Positions 1 through 31,300 of a stretch of DNA of 64,000 nt are shown piece by piece (within the stretch, counting starts at the first letter, position 1; each line of letters opens with the position of its first letter). Made by a program: the position numbers and the translations under genes. Origin of the DNA: Streptomyces antimycoticus (GTDB lineage Bacteria > Actinomycetota > Actinomycetes > Streptomycetales > Streptomycetaceae); the NCBI RefSeq assembly GCF_005405925.1, contig NZ_BJHV01000001.1, positions 9,238,001-9,302,000 of the forward strand, read 5' to 3'. The notes under the pieces were generated by a model that ran no database searches, was not told the DNA's origin, and worked only from the letters and a program-made list of their open reading frames with translations.

Positions 1-8264
<8,264 letters not shown>

Positions 8265-8265
<1 letters not shown>

Positions 8266-11200
8266 TGGCGAACGAGAACGAAGAGAAACTTCTCACCTAC
8301 CTCAAGCGGGTCTCCTCCGACCTCAAGCAGGCCCGCGCGCGGCTGGACCAGATCGAGGCCGGCGAGCGGGAGCCGATCGCCATCGTCTCGATGGGCTGCC
8401 GCTTCCCCGGCGGTGTCCGCTCACCGGAGGACCTGTGGCGGCTGGTGGCCGAGGGCCGGGACGCGATCTCGGAGTTCCCGGCCAATCGGGGCTGGGACAT
8501 CGAGGGACTCTACGACCCGGATCCCGGCCGGTCGGGCACCTGCAACACCCGCGAAGGCGGATTCGTGCACGACGCCGACCAGTTCGACCCGGCCTTCTTC
8601 GGCATCTCCCCGCGTGAGGCACTGGCCATGGACCCGCAGCAGCGGCTGTTGCTCGAAGTGTCCTGGGAGGCGATCGAACGCGCGGGCATCGACCCGCTCT
8701 CGCTGAAGGGGAGCAGCGCCGGGGTCTATGTGGGACTCGCCTCGTTCCAGTACGGCGGAGACCCGCAGTACGCACCGCAGAGCGTCGAGGGCCATCTGCT
8801 GATCGGTAACGTCTCCAGCGTCGCCTCCGGCCGGATCTCCTACACCCTCGGCCTCGAAGGACCGGCCGTCACCCTGGACACCGCGTGCTCCTCATCGCTG
8901 GTGACCATGCATCTGGCGGCCCAGGCGCTGCGCCGCGGCGAATGCTCGCTGGCGCTGGCCGGAGGGGTGGCGGTCATGGCCACCCCCGGTGTCTTCGTCG
9001 AGTTCAGCCATCAGCGCGGACTGGCGGCCAACGGCCGCTGCAAGTCCTTCGCCGCAGGCGCCGACGGCACCGGCTGGGGCGAGGGCGCGGGCATGGTGCT
9101 GCTGGAGCGGCTGTCCGACGCCCGCCGCAACGGCCACCCGGTCCTCGCCGTCCTGCGCTCCAGCGCCATCAACCAGGACGGCGCCAGCAACGGCCTCGCC
9201 GCGCCCAACGGCCCGGCCCAGCGCCGGGTCATCGAGGCGGCGCTGACCGCCGCCGGGCTGACGGTGGACGACGTCGACGCCGTCGAGGCCCATGGCACGG
9301 GCACGGCGCTGGGCGACCCGATCGAGGCCGGCGCGCTGCTCGCCACCTACGGCAAGGGCCGCACCTCCGGCCATCCGCTGTGGCTCGGCTCGCTCAAGTC
9401 CAACATCGGCCACACCCAGGCGGCGGCCGGGGTCGGCGGGGTCATCAAGACGGTGATGGCGCTGCGCCACGGAACGCTGCCGAGGACACTCCACGTCGAC
9501 CAGGCGTCCCCGGCCGTCAACTGGTCCTCCGGCGCGGTCGAGCTGCTGACCGAGGCCCAGGAGTGGCCGGAGCGTGGCCGCCCGCGGCGCGCCGGGGTGT
9601 CCGCGTTCGGCGTGAGCGGCACCAACGCCCATGTCATCCTCGAACAGGCCCCGGCCGCCGGGGAGGACGACGACGAAGACGGCGCGCCCGCACTCGACGG
9701 CACCGCGCTCGGCGGCTCCGCCGTCCCCTGGGTGCTCTCCGGCAGAAGCGAAGCGGCCCTGCGGGCTCAGGCGGAGCGGCTGTTGGCGCGGTTGAACGAG
9801 GGTCCCGGCCTGTCCCCGGCCGACGTCGGCCACGCGCTCGCCACCGGTCGGTCGGCCTTCGAATACCGCGCCGCGGTCGTGGGCACCGACCGCGCTCACC
9901 TGCTGGGCCATCTGGAGGCGTTGGCCTCCGGAGGGGTGTCCGCCGGGGTGGTGCGCGGCGAGGGTGCGGCGGTGGTGGAGGCCCGTCCGGTGTTCGTGTT
10001 TCCGGGGCAGGGGTCGCAGTGGGTGGGGATGGCGGTGGAGTTGCTGGATTCGTCGCCGGTGTTCGCGGGCGGATCGCGGAGTGTGAGGTGGCGTTGTCGG
10101 GGTTGGTGGAGTGGTCGCTGGTCGAGGTGTTGCGGGGTGGGGGTCCGGGGTTGGGGCGGGTGGATGTGGTGCAGCCGGCGTTGTGGGCGGTGATGGTGTC
10201 GTTGGCGGAGGTGTGGCGGGCATGTGGTGTCACGCCTGCTGCGGTGGTGGGGCATTCGCAGGGTGAGATCGCTGCGGCGGTGGTGGCGGGTGCGCTGTCG
10301 TTGGAGGACGGGGCGCGGGTGGTGGCGTTGCGGTCGCAGGCCATCGCACGGGGCCTCGCCGGACACGGCGGCATGATGTCCGTTTCGCTTCCGGTCGAGG
10401 AGGTGCGGGAGCGCATCGCCGCGTGGGACGGCCGTATCTCCGTGGCGGCCGTCAACGGCCCCGGCGCGGTGGTGGTCTCCGGTGAACCGGAGGCGCTGCA
10501 CGAGCTGCTGGCCCGCTGCGAGGCCGAGGACGTACGGGCGAAGCTGATCCCGGTGGACTACGCCTCGCACTCCGCCCAGGTGGAGCAGATCCACGGCGAG
10601 CTGCTGGACATCCTGGCCCCCATCCGTCCGCGCACCTCGCGGATCGTCTTCCACTCCACTGTCACCGGTGAACCCCTCGACACCGCCGGGCTCGACGCCG
10701 CCTACTGGGCCCGCAATCTGCGCGAGACCGTGCGGCTCGAAACGGCCACCCGGGCGCTGCTCACCAGCGGCCACCGGCTGTTCGTGGAGGTGAGCCCGCA
10801 CCCTGTGCTGGCCGCCGCCATGGAGGCCACCGTCGAGGCCGCCGACGGAGGGGCCGCCGTCATCGGCACCCTGCGCCGCCAGGAGGGCGGCCCCGAGCGG
10901 ATACTTCTCTCGCTCGCCCAGGCCTACGTCCACGGCGCGGAGGTGGACTGGCGGGCGCTGTTCGCCGGGCGGGGAGCCGGCCGCGTCGACCTTCCCACGT
11001 ACGCGTTCCAGCGCGCCCGTTACTGGGTCGAGCCCCAGACCGGGCCCGTCGCCGAGGCGGCCACCGGCCGGGCGGAGGCGGAATTCTGGACCGCGGTCGA
11101 GAACGCCGACCTGGACACCCTGACGGCCACACTGGGCACCGGCGCCGACGCGCCGCTCAGCGAGGTGCTTCCGCTGCTCTCCTCGTGGCGGTCCCGGCTG

Positions 11201-13159
11201 AGCGACCAGGCGGTGCTCGACTCATGGCGCTACCGCATCGGCTGGCAGCCGGTCGACGGACCGTCGACCCCCGCGCTCACCGGCCGCTGGCTGGTGGCGA
11301 TGCCCGACGACACCGGGGCCACCGGCACCGAGGCCGCCGGAGCCGTCGACACAGATGCCATCACCGCCGGACTCACCGCGCTCGGCGCCGAGATCGTCCC
11401 CCTGCGGATCGGCGCGGACGACACCGACCGCGCCCGGCTCGCCACCCGCATCGCCGAGGCCCTCGGGGAAGCCGGGGCGCCCGGCGGTGTGGTGTCCCTG
11501 CTGGCCCTCGCCGAAGCACCGCACCCGGCACACCCCGACGTCCCCACCGGGTTCGCCACCACCCTCGCCCTGGTACGGGCGCTGGGCGACGCGGGCCTCG
11601 ACGCGCCCCTGTGGTGTGTCACCCGCGGCGCGGTCTCCGCGGGTGGCGCCGACCGTCTCGAAGCCCCCGCACAAGCCCTCGTCTGGGGCCTGGGCGGTGC
11701 GGTCGCCCTGGAACACCCGCAGCGCTGGGGTGGCCTGATCGATCTGCCCGCCAGGATCGACGAGGGTTCCCTCCGGGCCCTCGCCCGCGCCCTGACCGGC
11801 CAGGACGGCGAGGACCAACTGGCCATCCGCTCCTCGGGCACCCTTGCCCGGCGGCTCAGGCGGGCCGGTGCCACCTCCTCCGCCGAGCGCTGGCAGCCCC
11901 ACGGCACCGTCCTGATCACCGGTGGCACCGGCGGTGTCGGCGCCCAGATCGCCCGCGGACTGGTCCACGAGGGCGCCGAACACGTGGTGCTTGTCAGCCG
12001 CCGCGGGCCCCAGGCCCCGGGCGCGGCCGAGCTGGAGGCCGAACTGACCGAGCGCGGCGCCCAGGTGACCGTCGCCGCCTGCGATGTGGCCGACCGCGCG
12101 GCGCTGGCACACCTGCTGGACTCGGTCACCGGCGACGGCGCGGACCATCCGCTGACCGCCGTGGTGCACGCCGCGGGCGCGCTGGACGACGCCACCGTCG
12201 ACGCGCTCACCCCCGAGCGGATCGAGGCCGTACTGCGCCCCAAGGCCGCGGGCGCGCGCCATCTGCACGAGCTCACCCGGGACCTGGACCTCGACGCGTT
12301 CGTCCTGCTCTCCTCGATCGCCGGCACCGTGGGCGCCGCCGGACAGGGCAACTACGCGGCGGCCAGCGCGTATCTCGACGCGCTCGCCCAACTGCGCCGC
12401 GCGGACGGCCTGCCCGCCACCTCGGTGGCCTGGAGCGCCTGGGCGGGCGGCGGAATGATCGACGGTGAGGTGGCGGACCAGCTGCGACGGCGCGGCGCGC
12501 CCCCCATCGACGGTGCCCGGGCCCTGGAACTGCTGCGGCAGACGGTCGCGCACGGCGGCGGATTCCTCGTCGCCGCCGACATCGACTGGGGCCGTTTCGT
12601 ACCCGCCCTGTCCACCACTCGGCCGCTGCCGCTGCTCGCCGACCTCCCCGAGGCGGGCGGCACCGGGCAGGACCCGGTTGGGGCGGAGCGGGAGGAGGCC
12701 GGTGGCGCCGCCGTGCTGCGCAAGCGGCTCGCGGAGCTGAGCGAGGCCGACCGCCACACCGCCCTGGTGGAGCTGGTCAGCGAGCAGGCGGCCGCGGCCC
12801 TCGGCTACGCCGACGCGGGCGCGGTCGAGACCGGACGGGCCTTCAAGGAGCTGGGCTTCGACTCGCTCACCGCGGTAGATCTGCGCAACCGGCTGAACGC
12901 CGCCACCGGGCTGCGGCTGCCGGTCACCCTCGTCTTCGACTACCCGACCGCCGACGACCTCGCCGGGCTGCTGCGGGAGGAACTCCTGCCGTCGGACGAG
13001 GAGTCCATGGACACCGCGTCGCTCGCGGAGCTCGACCGCGCCCAGTCCACCCTCGCCGCCCTGGAGCTGGACGACATCGAATCGGCCACGGACGACGAGA
13101 TGTTCGAGCTGCTCGACGGGATGTTCGAGCTGCTGGGCCGGGATCTGACGGCCCGATGA
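8265..13159 (+). CDS. Modular type I PKS, module 3: KS-AT(methylmalonyl)-KR(inactive?)-ACP; contains a -1 frameshift
   Basis: The ATG at 8265 overlaps the upstream stop (TGATG) and opens an N-terminal coiled-coil docking helix ([15 protein letters not shown]). KS3 spans about 8367-9650 (Cys 8886-8888). AT3 begins near 9984 with GHSQGE (Ser 10256-10258) and YASH (10559-10570), the methylmalonyl signature. The frame breaks at 10067-10069, where this copy has GGG and the AT4 and AT5 copies have GGGG; restoring one base gives a 1631-residue protein. KR3 (about 11890-12600) keeps the cofactor motif, Lys, Ser, Tyr (12353-12355) and LDD, but the catalytic Asn of YAAAN is Ser (AGC, 12365-12367). ACP3 Ser is at 12863-12865. 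The expected outcome is methylmalonate addition with the ketone retained, matching C11 of elaiophylin, which forms the hemiketal. Whether the frameshift is real or an assembly error cannot be decided here. Confidence 0.93.
9987..10383 (+). repeat. AT repeat copy 1 (module 3), near-identical to copies in modules 4 and 5
   Basis: This 397-bp block encodes the front half of AT3 and is nearly identical at DNA level to 14913-15310 (398 bp) and 19862-20222 (about 361 bp). The length difference to copy 2 is the missing G at 10067-10069. Codons here often end in G or T (GTG, TTG, GGG), unlike the C-rich third positions around it. Confidence 0.93.
10067..10069 (+). other. Single-base deletion (frameshift) in AT3
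   Basis: GGG stands where AT4 and AT5 have GGGG in an otherwise identical sequence. Downstream coding continues intact in the -1 frame to 13159. Confidence 0.9.
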
Positions 13160-13220
13160 ACCCCCGCGCCACCGCCCCGGCCGCCACCGACGTTCCGGCC
13201 CTCTTGAGGAGCTGACGACC

Positions 13221-16200
13221 ATGGACAACGAGAAGAAGCTGCGCGACTACCTCAAGCGGGCCACCGGCCACCTCCGCGCGGCACACGGCCGGATCCAGGA
13301 GCTGCAGACCCCCGAGCCCATCGCCATCGTGGCGATGAACTGCCGCTACGCGGGCGACATCCGGTCCCCCGAGGACCTGTGGCAGGCCGTCGCCGAAGGC
13401 CGCGACGGCATGGGCGACTTCCCGGCCGACCGGGGCTGGGACCTGCCGAACCTCTTCGACCCGGACCCCGACCGAGAGGGCCGCACCTATGCCCGCCAGG
13501 GCGGATTCCTCCATGACGTGGACCAGTTCGACCCGGCGTTCTTCGGCATCTCGCCGCGCGAGGCCCTCACCATGGACCCGCAGCAGCGGCTGCTGCTGGA
13601 AGTGGTCTGGGAGACCTTCGAACGGGCCGGAATCGACCCGGGCACCCTGCGCGGCAGCGACACCGGCATCTTCATGGGTGCCACCGACTTCGACTACGCC
13701 CGCGGTCTGACCGAGCTCCCCGAAGGGCTCGAAGGCCAGATGTCCATGGGCGCCTCGGGCGCCATCCTCTCCGGCCGCGTCGCCTACACCCTGGGCCTGG
13801 AGGGACCGGCCGTCACGGTCGACACCATGTGCTCGTCCTCGCTGGTGGCACTGCACATGGCCTGCCAGGCGCTGCGGCAGGGCGACTGCTCGATGGCGCT
13901 CACCGGCGGCACCACCGTGATGTCCACGCCGAGCGGCTTCATCGAATTCAGCCGCCAGCGGGCGCTGTCCACCTCCTCCCGCTGCCAGGCGTTCTCCTCG
14001 ACGGCGGATGGCACCGCCTGGGGCGAGGGCGTCGGAGTGCTGCTGCTGGAACGGCTCTCGGACGCCCGCCGCAACGGTCACACCGTGCTCGCGGTCGTCC
14101 GCGGCTCCGCCATCAACCAGGACGGTGCCAGCAACGGTCTCACCGCACCCAACGGCCGTGCGCAGCAGCGGGTGATCCGCCAGGCGCTGGCCAACGCCAC
14201 GCTGTCCGGGGCCGATGTCGACGTGGTCGAGGCGCACGGCACGGGGACGTCGCTGGGCGACCCCATCGAAGCCAACGCCCTGCTCGCCACGTACGGCAAG
14301 AAGCGCCCGGCTGACCGGCCGCTGTGGCTCGGCTCGCTGAAGTCCAACATCGGCCACACGGCTGCCGCCGCGGGGGTCGGCGGCGTGATCAAGATGGTGC
14401 AAGCCATCCGCCACGGTGTACTGCCCAGGACCCTGCACGTCGAGGAGCCGTCGCCCAACGTGGACTGGTCCTCGGGCGCCGTCGAACTGCTCACCCAGGC
14501 CCGGCCGTGGCCGGAGACCGGGCGGCTCCGCCGCGCCGGGGTGTCCGCCTTCGGCGCCAGCGGCACCAACGCCCACGCCATCATCGAGCAGGCCCCCGAG
14601 GAGGAGCCTTCGGGCACCTCGGCCGAGGGGGACGCCCCGGTGGGCGGGGGAGCGGTGCCCTGGGTGCTCTCGGCCAAGACCGAGTCGGGCCTGCGGGCGC
14701 AGGCGGAACGGCTGCTGGCACGCCTCGCGGAGGATCCGGAGCTGTCCCCGGCGGACGTGGGCCTCTCGCTGGCCACCACCCGCGCCCTCTTCGACCACCG
14801 CGCCGTGGTGGTCGGTGGCGGCGTCGAGGACTTCCGCAGCGCGCTGACGGCGCTCACCCGGGGCGAGCCCGGTGGCCTCGTGGCCCAGGGCGTGGCGGGC
14901 TCGGCCGGGAAGCCGGTGTTCGTGTTTCCGGGGCAGGGGTCGCAGTGGGTGGGGATGGCGGTGGAGTTGCTGGATTCGTCGCCGGTGTTCGCGGGGCGGA
15001 TCGCGGAGTGTGAGGTGGCGTTGTCGGGGTTGGTGGAGTGGTCGCTGGTCGAGGTGTTGCGGGGTGGGGGTCCGGGGTTGGGGCGGGTGGATGTGGTGCA
15101 GCCGGCGTTGTGGGCGGTGATGGTGTCGTTGGCGGAGGTGTGGCGGGCATGTGGTGTCACGCCTGCGGCGGTGGTGGGGCATTCGCAGGGTGAGATCGCT
15201 GCGGCGGTGGTGGCGGGTGCGCTGTCGTTGGAGGACGGCGCGCGGGTGGTGGCGTTGCGGTCGCAGGCCATCGCACGGGGCCTCGCCGGACACGGCGGCA
15301 TGATGTCCGTCGCCCAGAGCGCCGATCGGGTGCGCGAACGCATCACCGCCTGGGAGGGCCGTATCTCCGTCGCCGCGGTCAACGGCCCCGGCTCGATCGT
15401 GGTGTCCGGCGACCCGGAGGCCCTACGTGAACTCCAGGCGGAGTGTGAGGCCGAGGACGTTCGGGCGAAGATCATCCCGGTGGACTACGCGTCCCACTCG
15501 GCCCATGTCGAGGAGCTGCGCGACGAACTCCTCGACCTCCTCGCCCCGATCCGCCCGCGCACCTCGGATATCACCTTCCACTCCACGGTGACCGGCGCAC
15601 CCGTGGACACCACCGGGCTCGACGCCGGGTACTGGTACACCAATCTGCGGGAGACGGTGGAGCTGGAGTCGGCGGTGCGGGCTCTGTCGGCGGCCGGGTT
15701 CGGGACGTTCCTTGAGATGTCTCCGCATCCGGTGTTGACGATGCCGTTGCAGGCGACCGTCGAGGACGCGGTGGTGGTGGGGTCGCTGCGGCGTGACGAG
15801 GGTGGTCCCGAGCGGTTCCTGGCCTCGCTGGGTGAGGCGTTCGTCCGTGGGGTGGCCGTCGACTGGGCCGCGGTGTTCGCCGGGCTGGGCGCGTCCGTGG
15901 TGCAGTTGCCGACGTACGCCTTCCAGCGACAGCGCTACTGGCTGGAGCAGCCCCCGGCACCGGCGGCCGCCACCGGAGGCGACCCGGCGGACGCCGAGTT
16001 CTGGGACGCAGTCGAGCGCGAGGACCTGGTAGCGCTGACCGCCGCGCTGGAAGTGGACGCCGACGAGGAACGGTCCTCGCTGCGGACCGTGCTCCCGGCG
16101 CTGTCCTCATGGCGTCGCGGCAGCAGGGAGCGGTCCGTGCTCGACTCCTGGCGCTACCACGTCACCTGGAACCGGGTGCCCGACCCGGCCTCGGCGGCCC

Positions 16201-18130
16201 TGACCGGCACCTGGCTGCTCGTGGTCCCGGCCGCACCCCCCGGCACCGAGCTCATCGACGCCGTACGCGACGGTCTGGAGACCCACGGCGCCACGGTCGT
16301 CACCGTCGAGGCGGCCGAGGCCGACCGCGCCGCGGTCGCCGCGCGGCTCGCCGAAGCCACCGCCGGAGACACCCCGGCCGGGGTGCTCTCCCTGCTCGGG
16401 CTCGCCGACGCACCGCACCCCGGCCACGCGGGGGTGCCCATGGGCCTCGCACTCACCCTCGCGCTCGTCCAGGCCCTCGGCGACACCGGGGTTGCGGCCC
16501 CGCTGTGGCTGGCCACCCGTGGGGGCGTGTCCGTCGGCGGCACCGATGTGCTCGACAGCCCCGCCCAGGCGGCCGTATGGGGCCTGGGCCGGGTCGCCGC
16601 CCTCGAACACTCCCAGCGCTGGGGCGGCATGATCGACCTGCCGGGCACCGTCGACGGCCGGGTCACCACACGGCTGTGCGGTGCGCTCGCCGGCCGTTTC
16701 GGCGACGAGGACCAGCTGGCCCTGCGGCCCCCGGTGTGTTCACCCGGCGGCTGGTACGGGCCGCCGGGCACCGGGGGAGCGGCGCCACCTGGAGCCCCGA
16801 GGGCACCGTGCTGCTCACCGGCGGCACGGGTGGCGTCGGAGCCCAGATCGCCCGCCGGCTGGCCCAGGCCGGTGCCGAACACCTGGTGCTCACCAGCCGC
16901 CGCGGGCCCGAGGCACCCGGCGCGGACAAGCTCAAGGCCGAACTGACCGAGCTCGGCGCCAAGGTCACCGTGGCCGCGTGCGATGTGGCCGACCGCGCCG
17001 CGCTGGAGGCGCTCGTACGGGAGGTGGAGGCCGAGGGCCCGCCGATCCGCTCCGTGCTGCACATCGCGGGCGCCGGTGTGCTCGTCCCGCTCGCCGACAC
17101 CGATCTGGCGGAGTTCGCCGACACGGCGGAGGCCAAGGTCGCGGGCGCCGCCAACCTGGACGCCCTCTTCGACCGGGACACCCTCGACTCCTTCGTGCTC
17201 TTCTCCTCCATCTCGGCCGTCTGGGGCAGTGGCGAACATGGCGCGTACGCGGCCGCCAACGCCTATCTCGACGGGCTCGCCGAGAACCGCCGGGCCCGCG
17301 GCCTCACCGCCACCTCGGTGGTGTGGGGCATCTGGAGCCCCGAGGAGGGCGGCATGGCCGCCAACCTCGCCGAGGAGCAACTGCGCGGCCGGGGCATCCC
17401 GTTCATGACTCCCCGGCTCGCCATCGACGCGTTCTGGCAGGTGATGGACGGGGATGAGACCGTGGTGGTGGTCGCCGACGTGGACTGGGAGCGGTTCGTC
17501 CCCGTCTTCACCTCGGCCCGGCCCAGCCCGCTCATCGGCCAGGTGCCCGATGTGGCGCGGATCCTCGCCGCCGACGCCGACACGGGGACGGACACGACCG
17601 GCGAGTCCTCCTCGCTGCGCGACCGGCTGGCCGACATGGCCCCGGCGGACCGGCAGGCGGCCGTACTGTCGCTGGTGCGCTCCCAGATCGCCACCGTGCT
17701 CGGCTATCCCGGCCCGGAGGCCGTCGACGCCCAGCGCGCCTTCCGCGAGCTGGGCTTCGACTCCCTGAGCGCCGTCGACCTGCGCAACCGCCTGGGCACC
17801 GCGACCGGGCTCCGCTTCCCCGTCACCGTCGTCTTCGACTACCCGAGCGCGGAGGAACTCGCCGGACACATCGGCGCCGAACTCTTCCCCGATGCCACCG
17901 GCGACACCGCCGCCACCGGCCTCGACCCCGAGGAGGCCGAGGTCCGCGCGGCGCTGACCTCCATCCCCCTGCTCCGGCTCCGCGAATCAGGGCTGCTGGA
18001 CGAGTTGCTGCGGCTGGCCGGTTCCCACGACCCCGCCACCGGACCGGTGGACGAGGAGCCCGCCGAGTCCATCGACGACCTGGACGTGGATGACCTCGTC
18101 CGCATGGCCTACGACAAGAACGACCTCTGA
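13221..18130 (+). CDS. Modular type I PKS, module 4: KS-AT(methylmalonyl)-KR-ACP; contains a -1 frameshift
   Basis: The gene starts at ATG 13221 behind GAGGAG and a 61-bp gap, with a coiled-coil docking helix ([18 protein letters not shown]). KS4 has the active Cys at 13830-13832 in TMCSSS rather than the usual TACSSS. AT4 carries YASH (15486-15497), predicting methylmalonyl-CoA. The frame is lost near 16728-16736, where the paralogous sequence around [10 protein letters not shown] needs one more base; with it the protein is 1636 residues. KR4 lacks LDD and has Trp (17222-17224) before Tyr (17246-17248) and Asn (17258-17260), so it is a complete A-type ketoreductase. ACP4 Ser is at 17762-17764. 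The acidic C-terminal tail after about 17900 should dock to the next protein. Inferred role: add the third branched or fourth overall extender and leave a hydroxyl (C9 of an elaiophylin monomer). Confidence 0.94.
14913..15310 (+). repeat. AT repeat copy 2 (module 4)
   Basis: This 398-bp block matches copy 1 with only a few substitutions in addition to the deleted base. It ends at the conserved GGMMSV segment, beyond which the two AT genes diverge. Confidence 0.93.
15606..15884 (+). repeat. AT C-terminal repeat (module 4)
   Basis: This 279-bp block encoding the rear of AT4 is almost identical to 20555-20833 in AT5. The only obvious difference is at the codon following VEE/VED. Confidence 0.9.
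16728..16736 (+). other. Single-base deletion (frameshift) before KR4
   Basis: The frame ends in nonsense sequence after LALRPP and resumes as [10 protein letters not shown] in the -1 frame. One base (probably G or C in this run) is missing relative to module 2. Confidence 0.88.
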
Positions 18131-18154
18131 CGAGACTCGACTGCGGAGCTGACA

Positions 18155-28346
<10,192 letters not shown>

Positions 28347-28386
28347 AGTACCCGGAGTTGGAAATCAAAGAGATGGGCGGTACACG

Positions 28387-31300
28387 GTGAGCGAGGCAAA
28401 GCTCCGCGACTACCTCAAGCGAGTGACCACGGATCTGCACCGCACTCGCCAGCGTCTTCAGGAGGCCGAGGCCAAGGACCACGAGCCCATCGCCATCGTC
28501 GGGATGGCCTGCCGCTACCCCGGCGGTGTGGCGTCGCCGGAGGACCTGTGGGAGCTGGTGGCGAACGGCCGTGACGCGGTCACCGAGTTCCCCGCCGACC
28601 GGGGCTGGGACCTGGAGGCCCTCTACGATCCGGACCCGGACAAGCCGGGGACGAGCTATGCGCGGGAGGGCGGCTTCGTCACCGACGCCGACCACTTCGA
28701 CCCCGCGTTCTTCGGCATCTCCCCGCGCGAGGCGCTGGCCATGGACCCGCAGCAGCGGCTGCTGCTGGAGACCGGGTGGGAGGCCCTGGAGCGGGCCGGG
28801 ATCGACCCGGCCACGCTGCGCGGCAGCCGCACCGGGGTCTTCGCGGGGGTGATGTACCAGGACTACGCGACCCGGCTGCGCCAGGTGCCCGATGATGTCG
28901 AGGGCTACGTCGGCAGCGGTGGCTCCGGCAGCATCGCCTCCGGCCGTATCGCCTACACCTTCGGTCTCGAAGGGCCCGCGGTCACCGTGGACACCGCCTG
29001 CTCGTCCTCGCTGGTGGCCCTGCATCTCGCCGCGCAGGCGCTGCGCCGCGGGGAGTGTGAACTCGCCCTCGTCGGCGGGTCGATGGTGATGTCGACACCG
29101 GTGGCCTTCGTGGACTTCAGCCGGCAGCGCGGGCTCGCCTCCGACGGGCGCTGCAAGGCGTTCGCCGCATCCGCCGACGGCACCGGCTGGGGCGAGGGCG
29201 TGGGCATGCTGCTCGTGGAGCGGCTGTCCGACGCGCGGGAGAACGGCCATCGGGTGCTCGCGGTCGTCCGCGGCTCCGCCACCAACCAGGACGGCGCCAG
29301 CAGCGGGCTCACCGCCCCCAACGGCCCCTCCCAGCAGCGCGTCATCCGGCAGGCGCTGGCCGACGCCGGGCTGACCGCGGCCGAGGTGGACGCGGTCGAG
29401 GCACACGGCACCGGCACCTCGCTCGGCGACCCCATCGAGGCCGGTGCCCTGCTCGCCACCTACGGCCAGGACCGCCCCGAGGACCGGCCGCTGTGGCTCG
29501 GCTCCTTGAAGTCCAACATCGGCCACACCCAGGCCGCCGCGGGCGTCGGCGGGATCATCAAGACGGTGCTGGCGCTGCGCCACGGGGTGCTGCCCAAGAC
29601 GCTGCACGCCGAGGAGCCGACACCCAACGTCGACTGGGAGTCGGGCGCGGTACGGCTGCTGGCCGAGGCCAGACCGTGGCCCGAGCCGGACACCGAGCGG
29701 CCGCGCCGCGCCGCGGTGTCCGCCTTCGGATTCAGCGGCACCAACGCCCATGTGATCCTGGAGCAGGCCCCCGCCGAGGAGCCCGAGGACGAGGCCGAGA
29801 CCGAGGCCCCCGCGGACACCGGGCCCGCCGCCGGCGACCTGGTGCCGTGGCCGCTGTCGGGCCGGACCGAGGAGGCCCTGCGGGCCCAGGCCGCGCGACT
29901 GCGGTCGTACGTGGCGGGCGCGCCCGAGCCGTCCCCGGTGGACATCGGCTACTCGCTGGCGCTCACCCGCTCCGCCTTCACCCACCGCGCGGTGGTCGTG
30001 GGGTCGAACCGTGCCGAACTGCTGGGCGAACTCGGCCAGTTGGCCTCCGGTGTCATGCCCGGCGCGGTGGCCGGTGCGGGCAAGACGGCGTTCCTGTTCA
30101 CCGGGCAGGGCGCACAGCGGCTCGGCATGGGACGCGCCCTGCACACCGCCTTCCCGGTCTTCGCCGCCGCGTTCGACACCGTCTGCGCCGAACTCGACCG
30201 CCACCTGGACGGCCATGTCGAGCACGCGGTGCGTGACGTGGTCTTCGGCGAGGACGCCGCGTTGCTCGATCGGACCCTCTACACCCAGACCGGCCTGTTC
30301 GCCGTCGAGGTGGCGCTGTACCGGCTGCTGGAGTCCTGGGGCGTGACCGCGGACTTCCTGGTCGGCCACTCGGTGGGCGAGCTGGCGGCGGCGCATGTGG
30401 CGGGCGTGTTCTCGCTGCCGGACGCCTGTGCGCTGGTCGCGGCCCGGGGCCGGCTGATGGACGCGCTGCCCGCCGGAGGCGCGATGGTCTCGCTGCAGAC
30501 CGGCGAGGCCGAGGTGCTGCCCCATCTGGCGGGCCACGAGGACCAGGTGGCCCTGGGCGCGGTCAACGGCCCGGCCGCCACGGTGATCTCCGGTGACGAG
30601 AAGGCCGTCCTGCGGATCGCGGAAGCGGTGGGCGTCAAGAGCAAGCGGCTGCGGGTCGGCGTCGCCGCCCATTCGCCGCTGTTGGACCCCATGCTCGAAG
30701 AGTTCGCCAAGGTCGTCGGCGAGCTGTCCTACGCCACCCCCCGGATCGCGGTGGTGTCCAATGTGACCGGCCAGGCGGCGGCCGAGGAGCTGTGCACGCC
30801 CGACTACTGGGTGCGGCATGTGCGGCAGCCGGTGCGGTTCCAGGACGGCCTGCGGTTCCTGGAGGACCAGGGCGTGACCCGCTTCGTGGAGCTGGGCCCG
30901 GTCGGTGTGCTGTCCGTGATGGGACAGGAGTGCGTCTCCGGCACCGATGCCGTCGCGTTCGTCCCGCTGCTGCGCAAGGACCGGGGTGAGGCGGAGTCGT
31001 TGCTGGCCGGGGTCGGCCGGGTGCATGCCCATGGTGGCGAGGTGGACTGGGAGAAGGTGTTCGCGGGCCGTGGCGCCCGTCGGGTGGAGCTGCCCACGTA
31101 CGCCTTCCAGCGGCAGCGCTACTGGCTGGACGGCCCCGACCGGGCCGGCGATGTGACCTCCGCGGGCCTCGGCACCGCCGACCATCCGCTGCTGGGCGCC
31201 GCCGTCGAACTCGCCGACACCGACGGCCTGGTGCTCACCGGAAGGCTGTCCCTGGCCACCCAGCCCTGGCTGGCCGACCACGCCGTCTCCGGCACGGTCC

